DNA of 64,000 nucleotides from Fibrobacter sp. UWH6 (GCF_900142465.1 NZ_FRAX01000006.1:1-64000); one strand, 5' to 3'. Positions 33,218 through 42,605 are shown, numbered from the stretch's first letter. The notes: generated from the letters alone by a model not told the origin. Numbers and translations are program-made.

Positions 33218-34129
33218 ATGATTAAGTCTTTGATTTCTGCTTTAAATGGGGTGTTGCTGGGGAAGTCCGATACGGTGGAACTTCTAGTGATGGCATTGCT
33301 GGCCGATGGCCATGTGCTGATTGAAGATGTGCCGGGTACGGGTAAGACGACTTTGAGTAAGGCCCTGGCGGCGGCTGTGGGGGCGGAATTTTCCCGAATC
33401 CAGTTTACGCCGGACTTGTTGCCTGCCGATGTGACGGGTGGCGCGGTTTATAATGCCAAGACCGGTGAATTCGATATTAAGAAGGGTCCGGTTTTTACCC
33501 AGGTTTTGCTGGCCGACGAAATTAACCGTGCGTCGCCACGAACTCAGTCTTCGCTTTTGGAAGCCATGGAAGAACGTCAGGTTTCGCTGGAAGGTGAACG
33601 CCACAAGTTGCCGGAATTATTCATGGTTCTGGCCACCGAAAATCCGGTGGAATTCCACGGGGTGTTCCCTTTGCCCGAGGCTCAGATGGATCGTTTTATG
33701 GTTCGCATTTCTGTAGGTTACCCCACCGAAGAAACGGAGCTTGATATTCTGCGCAGCCATCGTGAAGGTCGGCCTGTAGACAAGGTGGTGGCGGTGACTT
33801 CGCCGGTGGATATTCTCGAAGCCCGCAAACAGGTTTTCAAGATTCATATTGATGAGGCGTTGGAACGTTATATCGTTTCTCTTGTGCAGGCGACTCGTAG
33901 TGACGGGGGCGTACGTCTGGCGGCAAGTCCTCGCGCTGGTTTGAACTTGGTCCGAATGGCTCAGGCCTGTGCCTTTGTGGCTGGTCGCGATTTCGTGAAT
34001 CCCGATGATATTCAGCGGGTGTTCTTCCCGGTCATGGAACATCGCGTGTTTGCCAAGGACAGCGCCAATCCAGAAGCCAGCAAGAACATCCTGCAAAGCA
34101 TCCTGAAAAAAGTTAAAGTACCGAAGTGA
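33218..34129 (+). CDS. MoxR-family AAA+ ATPase
   Basis: 303 residues. Walker A DVPGTGKTTLSK, Walker B VLLADEINRASP, sensor 1 VLATENPVE and the MoxR signature FPLPEAQMDRFMVR. MoxR ATPases act as chaperones for von Willebrand-domain or DUF58 partners in envelope or metalloenzyme maturation. Here it is followed by a DUF58 gene and a transglutaminase membrane protein, the common three-gene arrangement. No Shine-Dalgarno is visible; a -10-like box sits directly before the ATG. A 275-base repeat region separates it from the DUF58 gene. Confidence 0.93.
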   Translation: MIKSLISALNGVLLGKSDTVELLVMALLADGHVLIEDVPGTGKTTLSKALAAAVGAEFSRIQFTPDLLPADVTGGAVYNAKTGEFDIKKGPVFTQVLLADEINRASPRTQSSLLEAMEERQVSLEGERHKLPELFMVLATENPVEFHGVFPLPEAQMDRFMVRISVGYPTEETELDILRSHREGRPVDKVVAVTSPVDILEARKQVFKIHIDEALERYIVSLVQATRSDGGVRLAASPRAGLNLVRMAQACAFVAGRDFVNPDDIQRVFFPVMEHRVFAKDSANPEASKNILQSILKKVKVPK

Positions 34130-34300
34130 GGTTAGTAATGAGTGATGAACTGCGAGTGATGAGCAGTGAGCTAAAAGTAAGGCGCCTTTGGCGCGACTAT
34201 AAAAAACTCATAGCTCACAACTGAAAACTCACCGCTGGTAAGGGCGCTCTTGGCCCAACAATGATAACTCATAACTCATATTTGGTTTCTGATATCTTGA
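34130..34300. repeat. Composite hairpin repeat between the MoxR and DUF58 genes
   Basis: A left arm of GATGA/GTGAG units, a GGCGCCTTTGGCGCG palindromic core, and a right arm of CTCATAGCTCAC-like units complementary to the left arm. The core recurs at about 46350 and 55850. Confidence 0.65.
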
Positions 34301-34305
34301 TTTGC

Positions 34306-34350
34306 TAGATCCTTCGACTTCGTCGCTTTGCGACTACGCTCAGGATGACA
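34306..34350. repeat. Dispersed GATCCTTCG...CTCAGGATGACA repeat
   Basis: TAGATCCTTCGACTTCG and ACGCTCAGGATGACA flank a small GTCGCTTTGCGAC hairpin. Same family as the copy in the carB leader. Confidence 0.7.
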
Positions 34351-34404
34351 CTCTCCCCTTCCTACCACCTACCACCTACCGTCTACTTCCTACTTCCTAC
34401 TCCC

Positions 34405-35688
34405 ATGTCTTTCTTCTCCTGGTTTGTTCGTAGTGTTCCTCGTGCGCCTCGGCGGGCGGGTGTTCTGATGCACGCGTTCTACCTGTGGCAGGAATATTTT
34501 ACTCCGGCGGGGAAGGCGGCTGCCGCATTGATGCCCTTGTCTATGGCGGTGGGCATGGTCCCTGGATTCTGGGCGGCCTGGGTGTTTTGCGGTCTGGATT
34601 TCTTGCTGTTCCTGGGAATGATTCTTTCCCTGTTCTGTTCCAGCAAGCTGAATTACGTTTCTATGGAAAATGTGGTGGTGACTCCCGCTTACGAGGGGGA
34701 GGTGGCTACCATCTGGGCCGATGTGGGCGTTGGGGGCGAAGATGCCATAAATGCCATCGGTCGTAAGCGTTCTTCTAATCTGCTGTTGCGATTGTTTGGT
34801 CGCGGAGGCGGATCTGCTGATCGTCTGGATTCGGTGCAGTTGGCATCTTACCGTATGGACCCGAGCTTGACTTGGCTTGAATCCGAGATGGTTCAGATTA
34901 ATGCCGCTGACGGTTTTAAGAAACTGGAATGCAAAATTCAGACGAAGAACCGCGGCGCTTTTCCGCTGAATAAGATTGCGGCCAACGTTCCCGAAATCAT
35001 GGGACTTTTGCAGTGGCCTTTTGAATATCGCGGTTCTGCGGAATTGCTGGTTTATCCGAATCCTATAAAGGTGGGTGAATTCCCGTTCTTAACCTCGGGG
35101 GCTAGCGGCATGGTGTTTGCCCCGCTGTTGATGCCTAGCCTAAATCGCGGAATGAATTTTGTGGGCGTCCGCGAGTACCGGGAAGGAGATGCTCTTCGAG
35201 ACTTGCACCACAAGGCTTTTGCCCGCTACGGCAAGCCCTTTACCAAGGAATTTGAAACGGAACGCGGGGCCGGTGCCATTCTGGTTCTGGATACGGCAGC
35301 TCCCTCCTTTGGAGAACGTCAGCATCTGGAATTTGCCATCCGCTTGACGGCGGGAATTGGCCTGTGGCTTCTGGAACGGAACATCCTTGGGCGATTCTTT
35401 ATTGACGATGAAGAAATTCCGCTGGCTGGTAGTGGTGCCGCCCAAGGGGAACGTCGCAAGAACTTGATGGACGCGCTGGCCCGAATTCCTGCGGCGAACT
35501 TGATTTCGGCGAGAAAGCCAGGACCTTGGTCTCCTGCGGCACGGCCCATGGATCCGGTGCTTCGGGTAGGACTGTACGCCAAGGAAGAACCTCTGGTCCA
35601 CAAGCATATTGTGGTGGGCCGTGATCCATCTTCGGATAAGTGCCTGTTCGTGGAGCCCGCTTCCATAAAGTCGGGGGTGTCGCTGTGA
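34405..35688 (+). CDS. DUF58 protein with two N-terminal membrane segments
   Basis: 427 residues from the ATG at 34405; the longer frame would begin inside repeat DNA. Two hydrophobic helices (about 30-80), a beta-rich region, then the DUF58 block FVGVREYREGDALRDLHHKAFARYGKPF followed by ILVLDTA, the start of a von Willebrand-like fold. By family it is a membrane-tethered partner of MoxR. Its stop overlaps the GTG start of the next gene by GTGA, showing translational coupling. Confidence 0.88.
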   Translation: MSFFSWFVRSVPRAPRRAGVLMHAFYLWQEYFTPAGKAAAALMPLSMAVGMVPGFWAAWVFCGLDFLLFLGMILSLFCSSKLNYVSMENVVVTPAYEGEVATIWADVGVGGEDAINAIGRKRSSNLLLRLFGRGGGSADRLDSVQLASYRMDPSLTWLESEMVQINAADGFKKLECKIQTKNRGAFPLNKIAANVPEIMGLLQWPFEYRGSAELLVYPNPIKVGEFPFLTSGASGMVFAPLLMPSLNRGMNFVGVREYREGDALRDLHHKAFARYGKPFTKEFETERGAGAILVLDTAAPSFGERQHLEFAIRLTAGIGLWLLERNILGRFFIDDEEIPLAGSGAAQGERRKNLMDALARIPAANLISARKPGPWSPAARPMDPVLRVGLYAKEEPLVHKHIVVGRDPSSDKCLFVEPASIKSGVSL

Positions 35689-37712
35689 AAAAAGAAATAG
35701 TAGACATCCGTTATGTAGCCAAATGCCTGTTCTTGATGACAGCCTCCTTTAACTTGGGGCATACTTTCGAGGCGACTTGGCTGGGCCTGCTTTTTGCGAT
35801 TTACTTTGCCGTGACGGGATTCTTGAACGCCACCAGCCGCAAGGAATTTTCCAAGCGCCCCAAGTACAACAAGATTCCTGCCTATGGGGCCATTGTGCCG
35901 CTGGCCTTGTATTGGGTGGTGACTCCCGGTGTGGAGAACGGTGTGAACCCCATGATGATTTTCTTGCCGGGATTGTATTTGCTGTTCTTGGCGGCGTTGC
36001 AGGAACGCAGTCGCGGTAATGGCGGCTTTGAAGCTTTCGTGGCTTTTGACGGTGTGGCGGCCTTGCTGTTTGGCATGTTCATGGTGCCTAAGGGTTGGGC
36101 TGTTGCTGGTATTGTAGGGTTGCTGCTTTGCCTGTTTGCCTACAGCCGACGGGGAACGGCCTGGTACAAGTATCTTTTGTTTGTGCTGCTGGTGGTTGCC
36201 TTGGGCGGAATCGCTTTTGGCGGGTGGCGTTATTGGCGGGCGCATCGCTACGAAAAAGGGGCGCGGTGGGCCGAGGATTATTACCAGCGTGAACGGGTCA
36301 TGGGCTTTGACCAGGTGGCGGCACTGGGAAGTTTTGGCAGCAATTACAACGGCAAGTATAATAGTCAGGTGGTGCTCCGCGTGTGGGATTCGTTGCCTTC
36401 CAATTATCTGAAGGCGGCCAGTTACGAAAAGTACGTGGCGGGAATCTGGAAACTTCCTACGGAACAAGTAAAGACTTTGACGCCGGCCTATTACCAGGTG
36501 GACTACGCGGTGATGGAAGTGATGGATTCTGTTACTTCGATGGGGGAGACTCCGGCAGGTTCCGCTAACCATGGAGTACGACAGGTTTGGGTACAGTCCT
36601 CCGTAAAGAATTTTGGTTTTGTATTTGCTCCCTATGGTGCGGTGGGCTATGCCGCAAAGGACGTGGATTCATTACAGTATTTTGCCGGGGGCATGGTCCG
36701 CGGGCTAGATCAGAACGGCAAACGTTCGGACTGGTACTACTTCGTTTGCGATGCTCAGGAGAATGGCGATGCTCAAGGCGTTGGTGGCTCCCAGAGAAAT
36801 TGCGTCATCCCGGATTCCCTGCTGGCGTACAGCGAAGGGGACCTGCATGTTGGTGCCCGCTATGAAGCGCTTATGGATTCCGTAGTGGCCGAGATGGGAC
36901 TGGTCCGTAGCGACAGCATTTCCGGTGAAAATTCCGATGCAGAAAATCTTCAGCGTGTTCTGGCTTATTTCAAGAATCATTTTACTTATTCTTTGCAGAT
37001 TCCGGGACTGGAACGTTGGCGCAGTGGCGGGAATGTGACCCGGGATCCTCTGTCTGTTTTCTGGCATGCCAAGCAGGGCTTCTGTGAATACTACGCTACC
37101 TTGGCGGCTCTCGCTTTGCGCCGCGTTGGAATTCCTGCCCGCTATGCTACCGGCTTTGCTCACCCCGAAGTGGTGGAGGGCCGCCCCTATGCGGTGTTCC
37201 GTCGTAAGCATGCCCATTCCTGGGTCGAAGTTTTTGTGGATGGTCATTGGGCTATTTTTGACCCCACGCCTCCTATGTTTTCTCCCTTGGGCACCGAGCC
37301 TAGCTGGTTCAGCGTAAAGTGGGAAGGAATCCGCGGTCGCGCCGCCCGCATCATGCATTTCTTAAAGGAAGGTGAATGGAGACGTTCCGTAGACAGCTGG
37401 CAGAACTACACCCAGAGCTTTATAGATAGCGGAATCCCTTACCTGCTTCTCGTTTTGTTGTCTGCGTTCCTTGTTGCGATCAAAACCCGTGGAGCCCTTA
37501 GGGCTCGTCAAAAGCGAATCGTGTCTACGTCGGCCAAGGCGATTCTCTGGGCAAAAAAGTTGGATGCAGCCGAAAAGGAACTGGCTCGTGCAGGCTTCCA
37601 CCGAGAACCTGGTGAAACGGTGGGCGACTTTTTGAGGCGTGTAGAAGGGCACGAACCTGCCGATGCTGTGGAAATATTGCGGGAATACGAAAGGAATCGC
37701 TGGTGTTCGTAG
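35685..37712 (+). CDS. Membrane protein with transglutaminase-like domain (TgpA-type)
   Basis: About 675 residues. The GTG at 35685 overlaps the DUF58 stop. Several membrane helices occupy about residues 10-200; an extracytoplasmic region contains a transglutaminase/protease core with Cys467 (QGFCEYYATLAALALRRVGI), His511 (HAHSWVEVF) and Asp526 (FDPTPP), then one membrane helix (PYLLLVLLSAFLVAI) and a short basic cytoplasmic tail. All three catalytic residues are present. The MoxR-DUF58-TgpA set is known from many bacteria; its substrate in Fibrobacter is unknown. Confidence 0.88.
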   Translation: MKKEIVDIRYVAKCLFLMTASFNLGHTFEATWLGLLFAIYFAVTGFLNATSRKEFSKRPKYNKIPAYGAIVPLALYWVVTPGVENGVNPMMIFLPGLYLLFLAALQERSRGNGGFEAFVAFDGVAALLFGMFMVPKGWAVAGIVGLLLCLFAYSRRGTAWYKYLLFVLLVVALGGIAFGGWRYWRAHRYEKGARWAEDYYQRERVMGFDQVAALGSFGSNYNGKYNSQVVLRVWDSLPSNYLKAASYEKYVAGIWKLPTEQVKTLTPAYYQVDYAVMEVMDSVTSMGETPAGSANHGVRQVWVQSSVKNFGFVFAPYGAVGYAAKDVDSLQYFAGGMVRGLDQNGKRSDWYYFVCDAQENGDAQGVGGSQRNCVIPDSLLAYSEGDLHVGARYEALMDSVVAEMGLVRSDSISGENSDAENLQRVLAYFKNHFTYSLQIPGLERWRSGGNVTRDPLSVFWHAKQGFCEYYATLAALALRRVGIPARYATGFAHPEVVEGRPYAVFRRKHAHSWVEVFVDGHWAIFDPTPPMFSPLGTEPSWFSVKWEGIRGRAARIMHFLKEGEWRRSVDSWQNYTQSFIDSGIPYLLLVLLSAFLVAIKTRGALRARQKRIVSTSAKAILWAKKLDAAEKELARAGFHREPGETVGDFLRRVEGHEPADAVEILREYERNRWCS

Positions 37713-37766
37713 ACCCTTTCCTAAAATTTACTTGTCATTTTGGCCCTTTTTGTTAGATTAGAGTCT

Positions 37767-38912
37767 ATGAAAAAACAATTCCTGATTTTGCCTGTCCTGT
37801 GCTCATCCCTGTTCTGGGCTTGTGGCGACAGTAGTTCTGCAACAGAACCTTCTAACGATCCTAATCCTCCTGCATCAGAAATCCTTTCTTCCGATTCCGG
37901 CATGTCTCCTGAACCGGGTGCGCAGTCTTCGGCCTCTGCCGATCCGTCTGATCCGACTGTTGACCCCACAGTGGATCCGTCTAATCCTACTTTGGATCCG
38001 TCTCAGCCTGAATCTTCTAGCGGTGTTGAAGGTCCGACGGAGAATCCCAATGCGGACCCCTATGCTGTTGGAACCGATATCGATGAACCCTCTTATGTAC
38101 CCGAGGGCTGCGAAGTCAAACCTCTTGACAATGGCATGGGTAACGGCGTCTATTGCCTGGATTCTCTTGGAACGCCCCCTTTTAAGGGAACGATCTTTGC
38201 TGATCCCGATGCCGACGTGGCATACGATCCGGCCAATCCGGACCTGACGACTTTCACTAGTGTAGAAAAGGTGTTCAAGGCCCTGCAGCCCGATGAAAAG
38301 GTGGTCTTTGTTCTGCGCCATGCCGAACGTAATTCCAGTTCTGGAAAAACTTCTCACCTGACGGAATTCGGTATTTTCTCTGCTCAGTCCGTGGGCCAGA
38401 AAATCGCAAGCGAAGATCCGGCCTACTACGCTCATTCTGAATATGTCCGTACCCGCGAAACGTTGGAGAATATCGCCAAGGGTCGTGGTGAAACTGGATT
38501 CAACCACGATGCTTATGGCGTGTTGAATGGTGGCTGGTTCATCAAGAATGACTCCGCTTTCAATGCTTATGCAGCCTTGTCTACCGATGGAAACTATGTG
38601 GCTACAACGGACTGGGCTTTCAATGGCGGTTATGAAGATGCCTTCTATGACCTGGACTCTCGTGCCAAGCAGTTCATTGATGAATTCCTGGTGGGCGTGA
38701 TTTCCAAGAAGGCTCGTGTAAGCGTGGTGAATACCCACGACATGTTCCTGGCTCCTTTGACAATTTATGCCTCTGGCCGTCAGATTGACCTTAGATACTA
38801 CGAAAATCGCAGCTGGATTACTTACCTGGCCGGTATTGCCGTGGTGATCGGTGCCGATGGTTCTGTAAAGGTTCTTCCTGTGAAGGGTCTGGATTCTGGA
38901 AAGACGACTTAG
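37767..38912 (+). CDS. Lipoprotein with histidine-phosphatase domain
   Basis: 381 residues. Signal MKKQFLILPVLCSSLFWAC with lipobox FWAC, a Ser/Pro/Asp-rich linker with DPSDPTVDPTVDPSNPT repeats (to about 95), then a branch 2 or phosphoglycerate-mutase-like histidine phosphatase fold. Nucleophile His185 is in LRHAER (RHGE in most members), a second His in NTHDMFLAPL. Substrate unknown, possibly a phosphorylated sugar or inositol compound at the cell surface. TAGATT lies seven bases before the ATG with no Shine-Dalgarno. A terminator follows. Confidence 0.82.
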   Translation: MKKQFLILPVLCSSLFWACGDSSSATEPSNDPNPPASEILSSDSGMSPEPGAQSSASADPSDPTVDPTVDPSNPTLDPSQPESSSGVEGPTENPNADPYAVGTDIDEPSYVPEGCEVKPLDNGMGNGVYCLDSLGTPPFKGTIFADPDADVAYDPANPDLTTFTSVEKVFKALQPDEKVVFVLRHAERNSSSGKTSHLTEFGIFSAQSVGQKIASEDPAYYAHSEYVRTRETLENIAKGRGETGFNHDAYGVLNGGWFIKNDSAFNAYAALSTDGNYVATTDWAFNGGYEDAFYDLDSRAKQFIDEFLVGVISKKARVSVVNTHDMFLAPLTIYASGRQIDLRYYENRSWITYLAGIAVVIGADGSVKVLPVKGLDSGKTT

Positions 38913-38945
38913 TTCTGTTAATCTAGAACGTTAGACTATAAAAAA

Positions 38946-38983
38946 AGAAACCCGGACTTAAAAAGTCTGGGTTTCTTTTTGCT
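38946..38983. terminator. Terminator between the phosphatase lipoprotein and the symporter
   Basis: AGAAACCCGGACTT pairs with AGTCTGGGTTTCT; T-runs on both sides make it usable in both directions. Confidence 0.85.
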
Positions 38984-39081
38984 GAAGATTAAATTGAATT
39001 CTGCAAATCTTCATTCCGATTTTTTCGGAATCTCACGACATGAGAAATCCATATCTCATATCGTGAATCTGATATCTAATC

Positions 39082-40623
39082 TTACAGCTTCATATCGCTC
39101 AAGCGGGTGTGTTCCACCTGGTCGAATTCGTCCTGGATTTCCTTGGAGGGGGCCTTGGTCAAAAGGCTTACCACGATGATGGTAACCATGCTGAATACGA
39201 AGCCCGGAACCAGTTCGTAAATCTGGAAGATTTCACCGCTGAGGCCGGAGAGGTAGAACTTCCAGACGAAGGTGGTGATGCCACCAACCAGCATACCGGC
39301 AACGGCTGCGGGCAGGGTGGTGCGCTTCCAGAAGAGGGCCAACAGAACCAGCGGACCGAAGGTTGCACCGAAGCCACCCCAGGCGAAGCTGACCAGACTC
39401 ATGACCACGTCAAGGAAGCTCTTGCCTTCCTTAGCGGCACCAGCGGAAGGTGCGCCCTGGAGTGCCACGAGAACAGCGATAATAGCGATAACGGCAACCA
39501 CAACGCGGCTCACCCACATCAGTTCCTTGTTGGAGGCGTTCTTGCGGAAGATGTGCTTGTACATGTCGTTACTGAAAGCGGAAGCAGAAACCAGGAGCTG
39601 GGAGTCTGCGGTACTCATGATAGCGGCGAGAATGGCGGCCATGAGGATAGAGGCGATAGCCGGATGGCAGAGGGCCTGGCAGAGGACCATGAAGATTCTT
39701 TCAGGGTCCTGGACAGTGAGACCGTTAGCGCTTACATAATAGCGGCCAAGGAGACCGATCATGATCACAGCACCGAGGCAGATGATGACCCAAGTCATGG
39801 CGATGCGGCGAGAATGCTTGATTTCTTCAGCGTTCTTGATGGACATGAAACGGACCAGGATGTGGGGCATACCGAAGTAGCCGAGACCCCAGGCCAGGCT
39901 GGAAATCAGGGAGATGAAACCGATGGCCTTGCCGGTAGAGGCGTTGGTGAAGAGGCTCATGAGGTAGGGATTCTGTACGTTCACTGCATCCATGGTTGCA
40001 GCGAAGCCGCCACCGGAAACGCAGATGATGGTGGGAATCACCAGCACGGCAATGAGCATCATGGAAGCCTGGATGAAGTCGGTCCAGCAAACAGCGAAGA
40101 AGCCGCCCATGAAGGTGTAGCTAACAACCACGACGGCACCGATGATCAGGCCGGTGGTGTAGTCAAGACCGAAGATGGTGCCGAAGAGCTTTGCGGAAGC
40201 CACGAAGCCGGAAACGGTGTAGAACAGGAAGAATGCCAGGATGAAGAAGGATGCGATCACGCGGATGATGCCCTTCTTGTCGCGGAAACGGTTAGAGAGG
40301 AAGTCGGGGAGGGTAATGGAGTCGCCGCAGAAGTGAGAGTACTTGCGGAGACGGCGGCCAACGATCTTCCAGTTGAAATAGGTACCGATCACGAGACCGA
40401 TGCCGATCCATGCTTCGGAGAAACCGCTGAGGTAGATGGCGCCGGGGAGACCCATGAGCATCCAGCCACTCATATCGGAAGCCTGGGCGGACATAGCCAC
40501 CACCCACTTGTTCATGCCACGATCGCCCAGGTAGTAGGCGTTGAGGCTATTTGCCTTGCGAGAGAAGTAGGCACCGATGCCTAGCATCATCAACAAGTAA
40601 AGAATAAAGACGACTACGGTCAT
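39082..40623 (-). CDS. putP: Sodium/proline-type symporter (SSS family)
   Basis: 513 residues with about 13 hydrophobic segments. N-terminal YYLGDRGMNKWVVAMSAQASDMSGWMLMGLPG is the PutP signature carrying sodium- and proline-contact residues; YTVSGFVASAKLF and SYTFMGGFFAVCWTD follow. Most likely takes up proline with sodium, though other SSS substrates cannot be excluded. The start at 40623 has AGAGGAAC upstream; the longer frame runs into the neighbour's promoter. It is divergent from trmO with a very short shared promoter region. Confidence 0.85.
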   Translation of the reverse strand: MTVVVFILYLLMMLGIGAYFSRKANSLNAYYLGDRGMNKWVVAMSAQASDMSGWMLMGLPGAIYLSGFSEAWIGIGLVIGTYFNWKIVGRRLRKYSHFCGDSITLPDFLSNRFRDKKGIIRVIASFFILAFFLFYTVSGFVASAKLFGTIFGLDYTTGLIIGAVVVVSYTFMGGFFAVCWTDFIQASMMLIAVLVIPTIICVSGGGFAATMDAVNVQNPYLMSLFTNASTGKAIGFISLISSLAWGLGYFGMPHILVRFMSIKNAEEIKHSRRIAMTWVIICLGAVIMIGLLGRYYVSANGLTVQDPERIFMVLCQALCHPAIASILMAAILAAIMSTADSQLLVSASAFSNDMYKHIFRKNASNKELMWVSRVVVAVIAIIAVLVALQGAPSAGAAKEGKSFLDVVMSLVSFAWGGFGATFGPLVLLALFWKRTTLPAAVAGMLVGGITTFVWKFYLSGLSGEIFQIYELVPGFVFSMVTIIVVSLLTKAPSKEIQDEFDQVEHTRLSDMKL

Positions 40624-40710
40624 TTGTTCCTCTTCTATGTTGCGGCGAAAAAACATTCGCCTGAGTTAAATCATCGGTGGGGCAAGATAGAAATTTTTAT
40701 ATATGGCTCT

Positions 40711-41445
40711 GTGAACCCAGACTGCGAAACCCCATCTCATTTCCCCTTTAAGGTCATTGCCAGAATCCGGAGTGACTTTCCCGATAAGTTCGGCATTCCC
40801 CGCCAGAGTGGATTGCTAAAGGGGTTGCGTTCCTCCATTCGCTTTGAACCTGAGTTTCGAGTGGCCGACGCCTTGCGCGGTCTCGAGGGTTTTAGCCACC
40901 TGTGGGTCCTCTGGATTTTTTCAGAAAATGTAAGGGTGGGCGAGAACGGCGAAAATCGCTGGAGCCCTACGGTGCGCCCGCCCCGCCTCGGAGGCAACAA
41001 GCGTCTGGGAGTTTTTGCCACCCGCAGCAGTTTCCGCCCCAATCCCGTGGCCATGAGCTGCGTAAAAATCGAGGAAATCCGCCTGAACGTGGTTGACGGG
41101 GATTATTGCGGCCCCGAAATTATCGTTAGCGGCGCCGACATGATGGATGGAACTCCCATTGTAGACATCAAGCCCTATTTGCCTTATGCCGATTCCGTGC
41201 CCGATGCACTGGGCGGCTTTGCGGAACCCCTCCGCGAAAAAAGCCTGAAGGTGGAATTCTCCGTGGACCTTGGGGCGTTTCCGGCAGAAAAATTGGATAC
41301 CCTCCGCGAAATTCTGGCTGAGGATCCCCGCCCGGCTTACCAGAAGGATGCCGACCGAGTTTACGGCTTTAAGTTTGCTGGCTTTGAAGTCAAATTTAAA
41401 GTCCAGGACGAAGTGCTTTCGGTCCTGGACTTGATTAAGATTTAG
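40711..41445 (+). CDS. trmO: tRNA m6t6A37 methyltransferase TrmO (TsaA/YaeB family)
   Basis: Methylates t6A at position 37 of some tRNAs with S-adenosylmethionine. About 244 residues. Family blocks: FKVIARIRSDFPDKFGIPRQ, LRGLEGFSHLWVLWIF, PRLGGNKRLGVFATRSSFRPNP, and DIKPYLPYAD; DADRVYGFKF in the C-terminal domain. The open frame extends up to 40624 (TTG) but begins to resemble the family only after the GTG at 40711, which I prefer. An ATG at 40703 is out of frame. Confidence 0.87.
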   Translation: MNPDCETPSHFPFKVIARIRSDFPDKFGIPRQSGLLKGLRSSIRFEPEFRVADALRGLEGFSHLWVLWIFSENVRVGENGENRWSPTVRPPRLGGNKRLGVFATRSSFRPNPVAMSCVKIEEIRLNVVDGDYCGPEIIVSGADMMDGTPIVDIKPYLPYADSVPDALGGFAEPLREKSLKVEFSVDLGAFPAEKLDTLREILAEDPRPAYQKDADRVYGFKFAGFEVKFKVQDEVLSVLDLIKI

Positions 41446-41463
41446 TATAGAGTCGGGTTTAGA

Positions 41464-41781
41464 CTATCTAACATTGATAATGGAACTGCGGTCGGTTCCG
41501 TTTGCCCTGATATTGATCACGTAGCGGCCTGAGGGGAGGTTCTGGCTGCATGCCTTGGTAGCTTCGAAGTAGGTGGTGTTCTTACCTAAGGTTAGAACTT
41601 CCTTGCCCAACATGGAATAAACCTTGACGCTTGCCTGGTAATTCTTTTCGGCGTGGGTGAGGCTAGGGCTCCCCATATTAGAATCGCCCAGCAAGTTGAC
41701 CTGGAAGTTTGTGCTTGGGGCTGCTTCACTGAGCGACATCAGTGAAGTAGCCAAAACTGCTGCTGTCAGATATCTCTTCAT
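41464..41781 (-). CDS. Tiny secreted protein made of a signal peptide and a sorting-type C-terminal domain
   Basis: 105 residues. Signal peptide MKRYLTAAVLATSLMSLSEA followed by about 85 residues with the pattern of the C-terminal domain of Fibrobacter secreted enzymes: ASVKVYSMLGKEVLTL, then LPSGRYVINI and SSIINVR. Compare the ends of the GH74 and pectate lyase proteins here. There is no cargo domain. The ATG at 41779-41781 fits the signal peptide; the longer frame does not. Could be a truncated remnant or a genuine small protein bound by the secretion system. Confidence 0.65.
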   Translation of the reverse strand: MKRYLTAAVLATSLMSLSEAAPSTNFQVNLLGDSNMGSPSLTHAEKNYQASVKVYSMLGKEVLTLGKNTTYFEATKACSQNLPSGRYVINIRANGTDRSSIINVR

Positions 41782-42016
41782 TCTACTATAACTCCACTCG
41801 TCTGCTGTTGTTAAGTCGCAGACCTCTCCAAACACGGGCCAAAAATAGCTATTCCTGACCTGTCTGTACATATAAATGGGGGATTTCTGTTGTTCTTTTT
41901 TACAACATTATGCTTTTTTGCGTAAAAAAGCCATTGTCTTTTGGTAAAATAAAATCAATAAAAAAAAATGTTCGCCACTTTTTCTTATATTCAACCACAA
42001 ATAACAGAGGTTTTAT

Positions 42017-42547
42017 ATGAAAAAGTTTTCTTTGATCGCCCTGGCTGGCGTTTGCTCCCTGGGTCTCCTGTCTGCCTGTAGCGATGATAGCACTCCGGAT
42101 CCGACCCGTGCAGAACTTTGCGCTAACGGCATTTCCGATGACTGCCTGAATGGTGCATGGAACGCCAATGGTATGGCCAACAAGGCTTCTGGTGAAATGC
42201 ATTCCATGTTCAATTACACCGCAGCTCCGGGCACGCTGACTTTCGACAAGAATACTCATGAATTCCAGTTTGACGCTCCTGCCCTGGCAGCAGACATTGC
42301 TACCGCAGACTGCAATCCTGTTTTCGGCGAATGGTCTGTAGCCGCTGGCGTCTTGCACATGAGGTCTTTTACCAACACCATGTGCATGGGACCCAAGACT
42401 GTTGAATTGGCCGCCACTGTCGCTCTTGACGAAACCGGTACCCTCGTGACCTTGAATCTGGGTCAGCTGTACTTTATGTACAATTTGACCGATGAAATGG
42501 CTATCAAGAACTCCTACACTGAATCTTTCAGTGCTCTCGCCAAGTAA
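42017..42547 (+). CDS. Small lipoprotein of unknown function
   Basis: 176 residues. Signal MKKFSLIALAGVCSLGLLSAC, lipobox LSAC. The rest (about 35-176) has six cysteines and alternating hydrophobic beta strands (TLTFDKNTHEFQFDAP, GEWSVAAGVLHMRS), suggesting a lipocalin-like or other small barrel. No family recognised. AGAGG lies before the ATG and TATATT at about 41987 could be its promoter. Confidence 0.75.
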   Translation: MKKFSLIALAGVCSLGLLSACSDDSTPDPTRAELCANGISDDCLNGAWNANGMANKASGEMHSMFNYTAAPGTLTFDKNTHEFQFDAPALAADIATADCNPVFGEWSVAAGVLHMRSFTNTMCMGPKTVELAATVALDETGTLVTLNLGQLYFMYNLTDEMAIKNSYTESFSALAK

Positions 42548-42570
42548 TTTTCCCAAAAAATTGCATAAGA

Positions 42571-42605
42571 AAGGCCCCCGGTTCTAAAAACCGAGGGCTT
42601 TCTTT
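42571..42605. terminator. Terminator between convergent genes
   Basis: A GAAAGGCCCCCGGTT arm pairs with AACCGAGGGCTTTC with one bulge; a T-rich tail follows. Confidence 0.7.
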
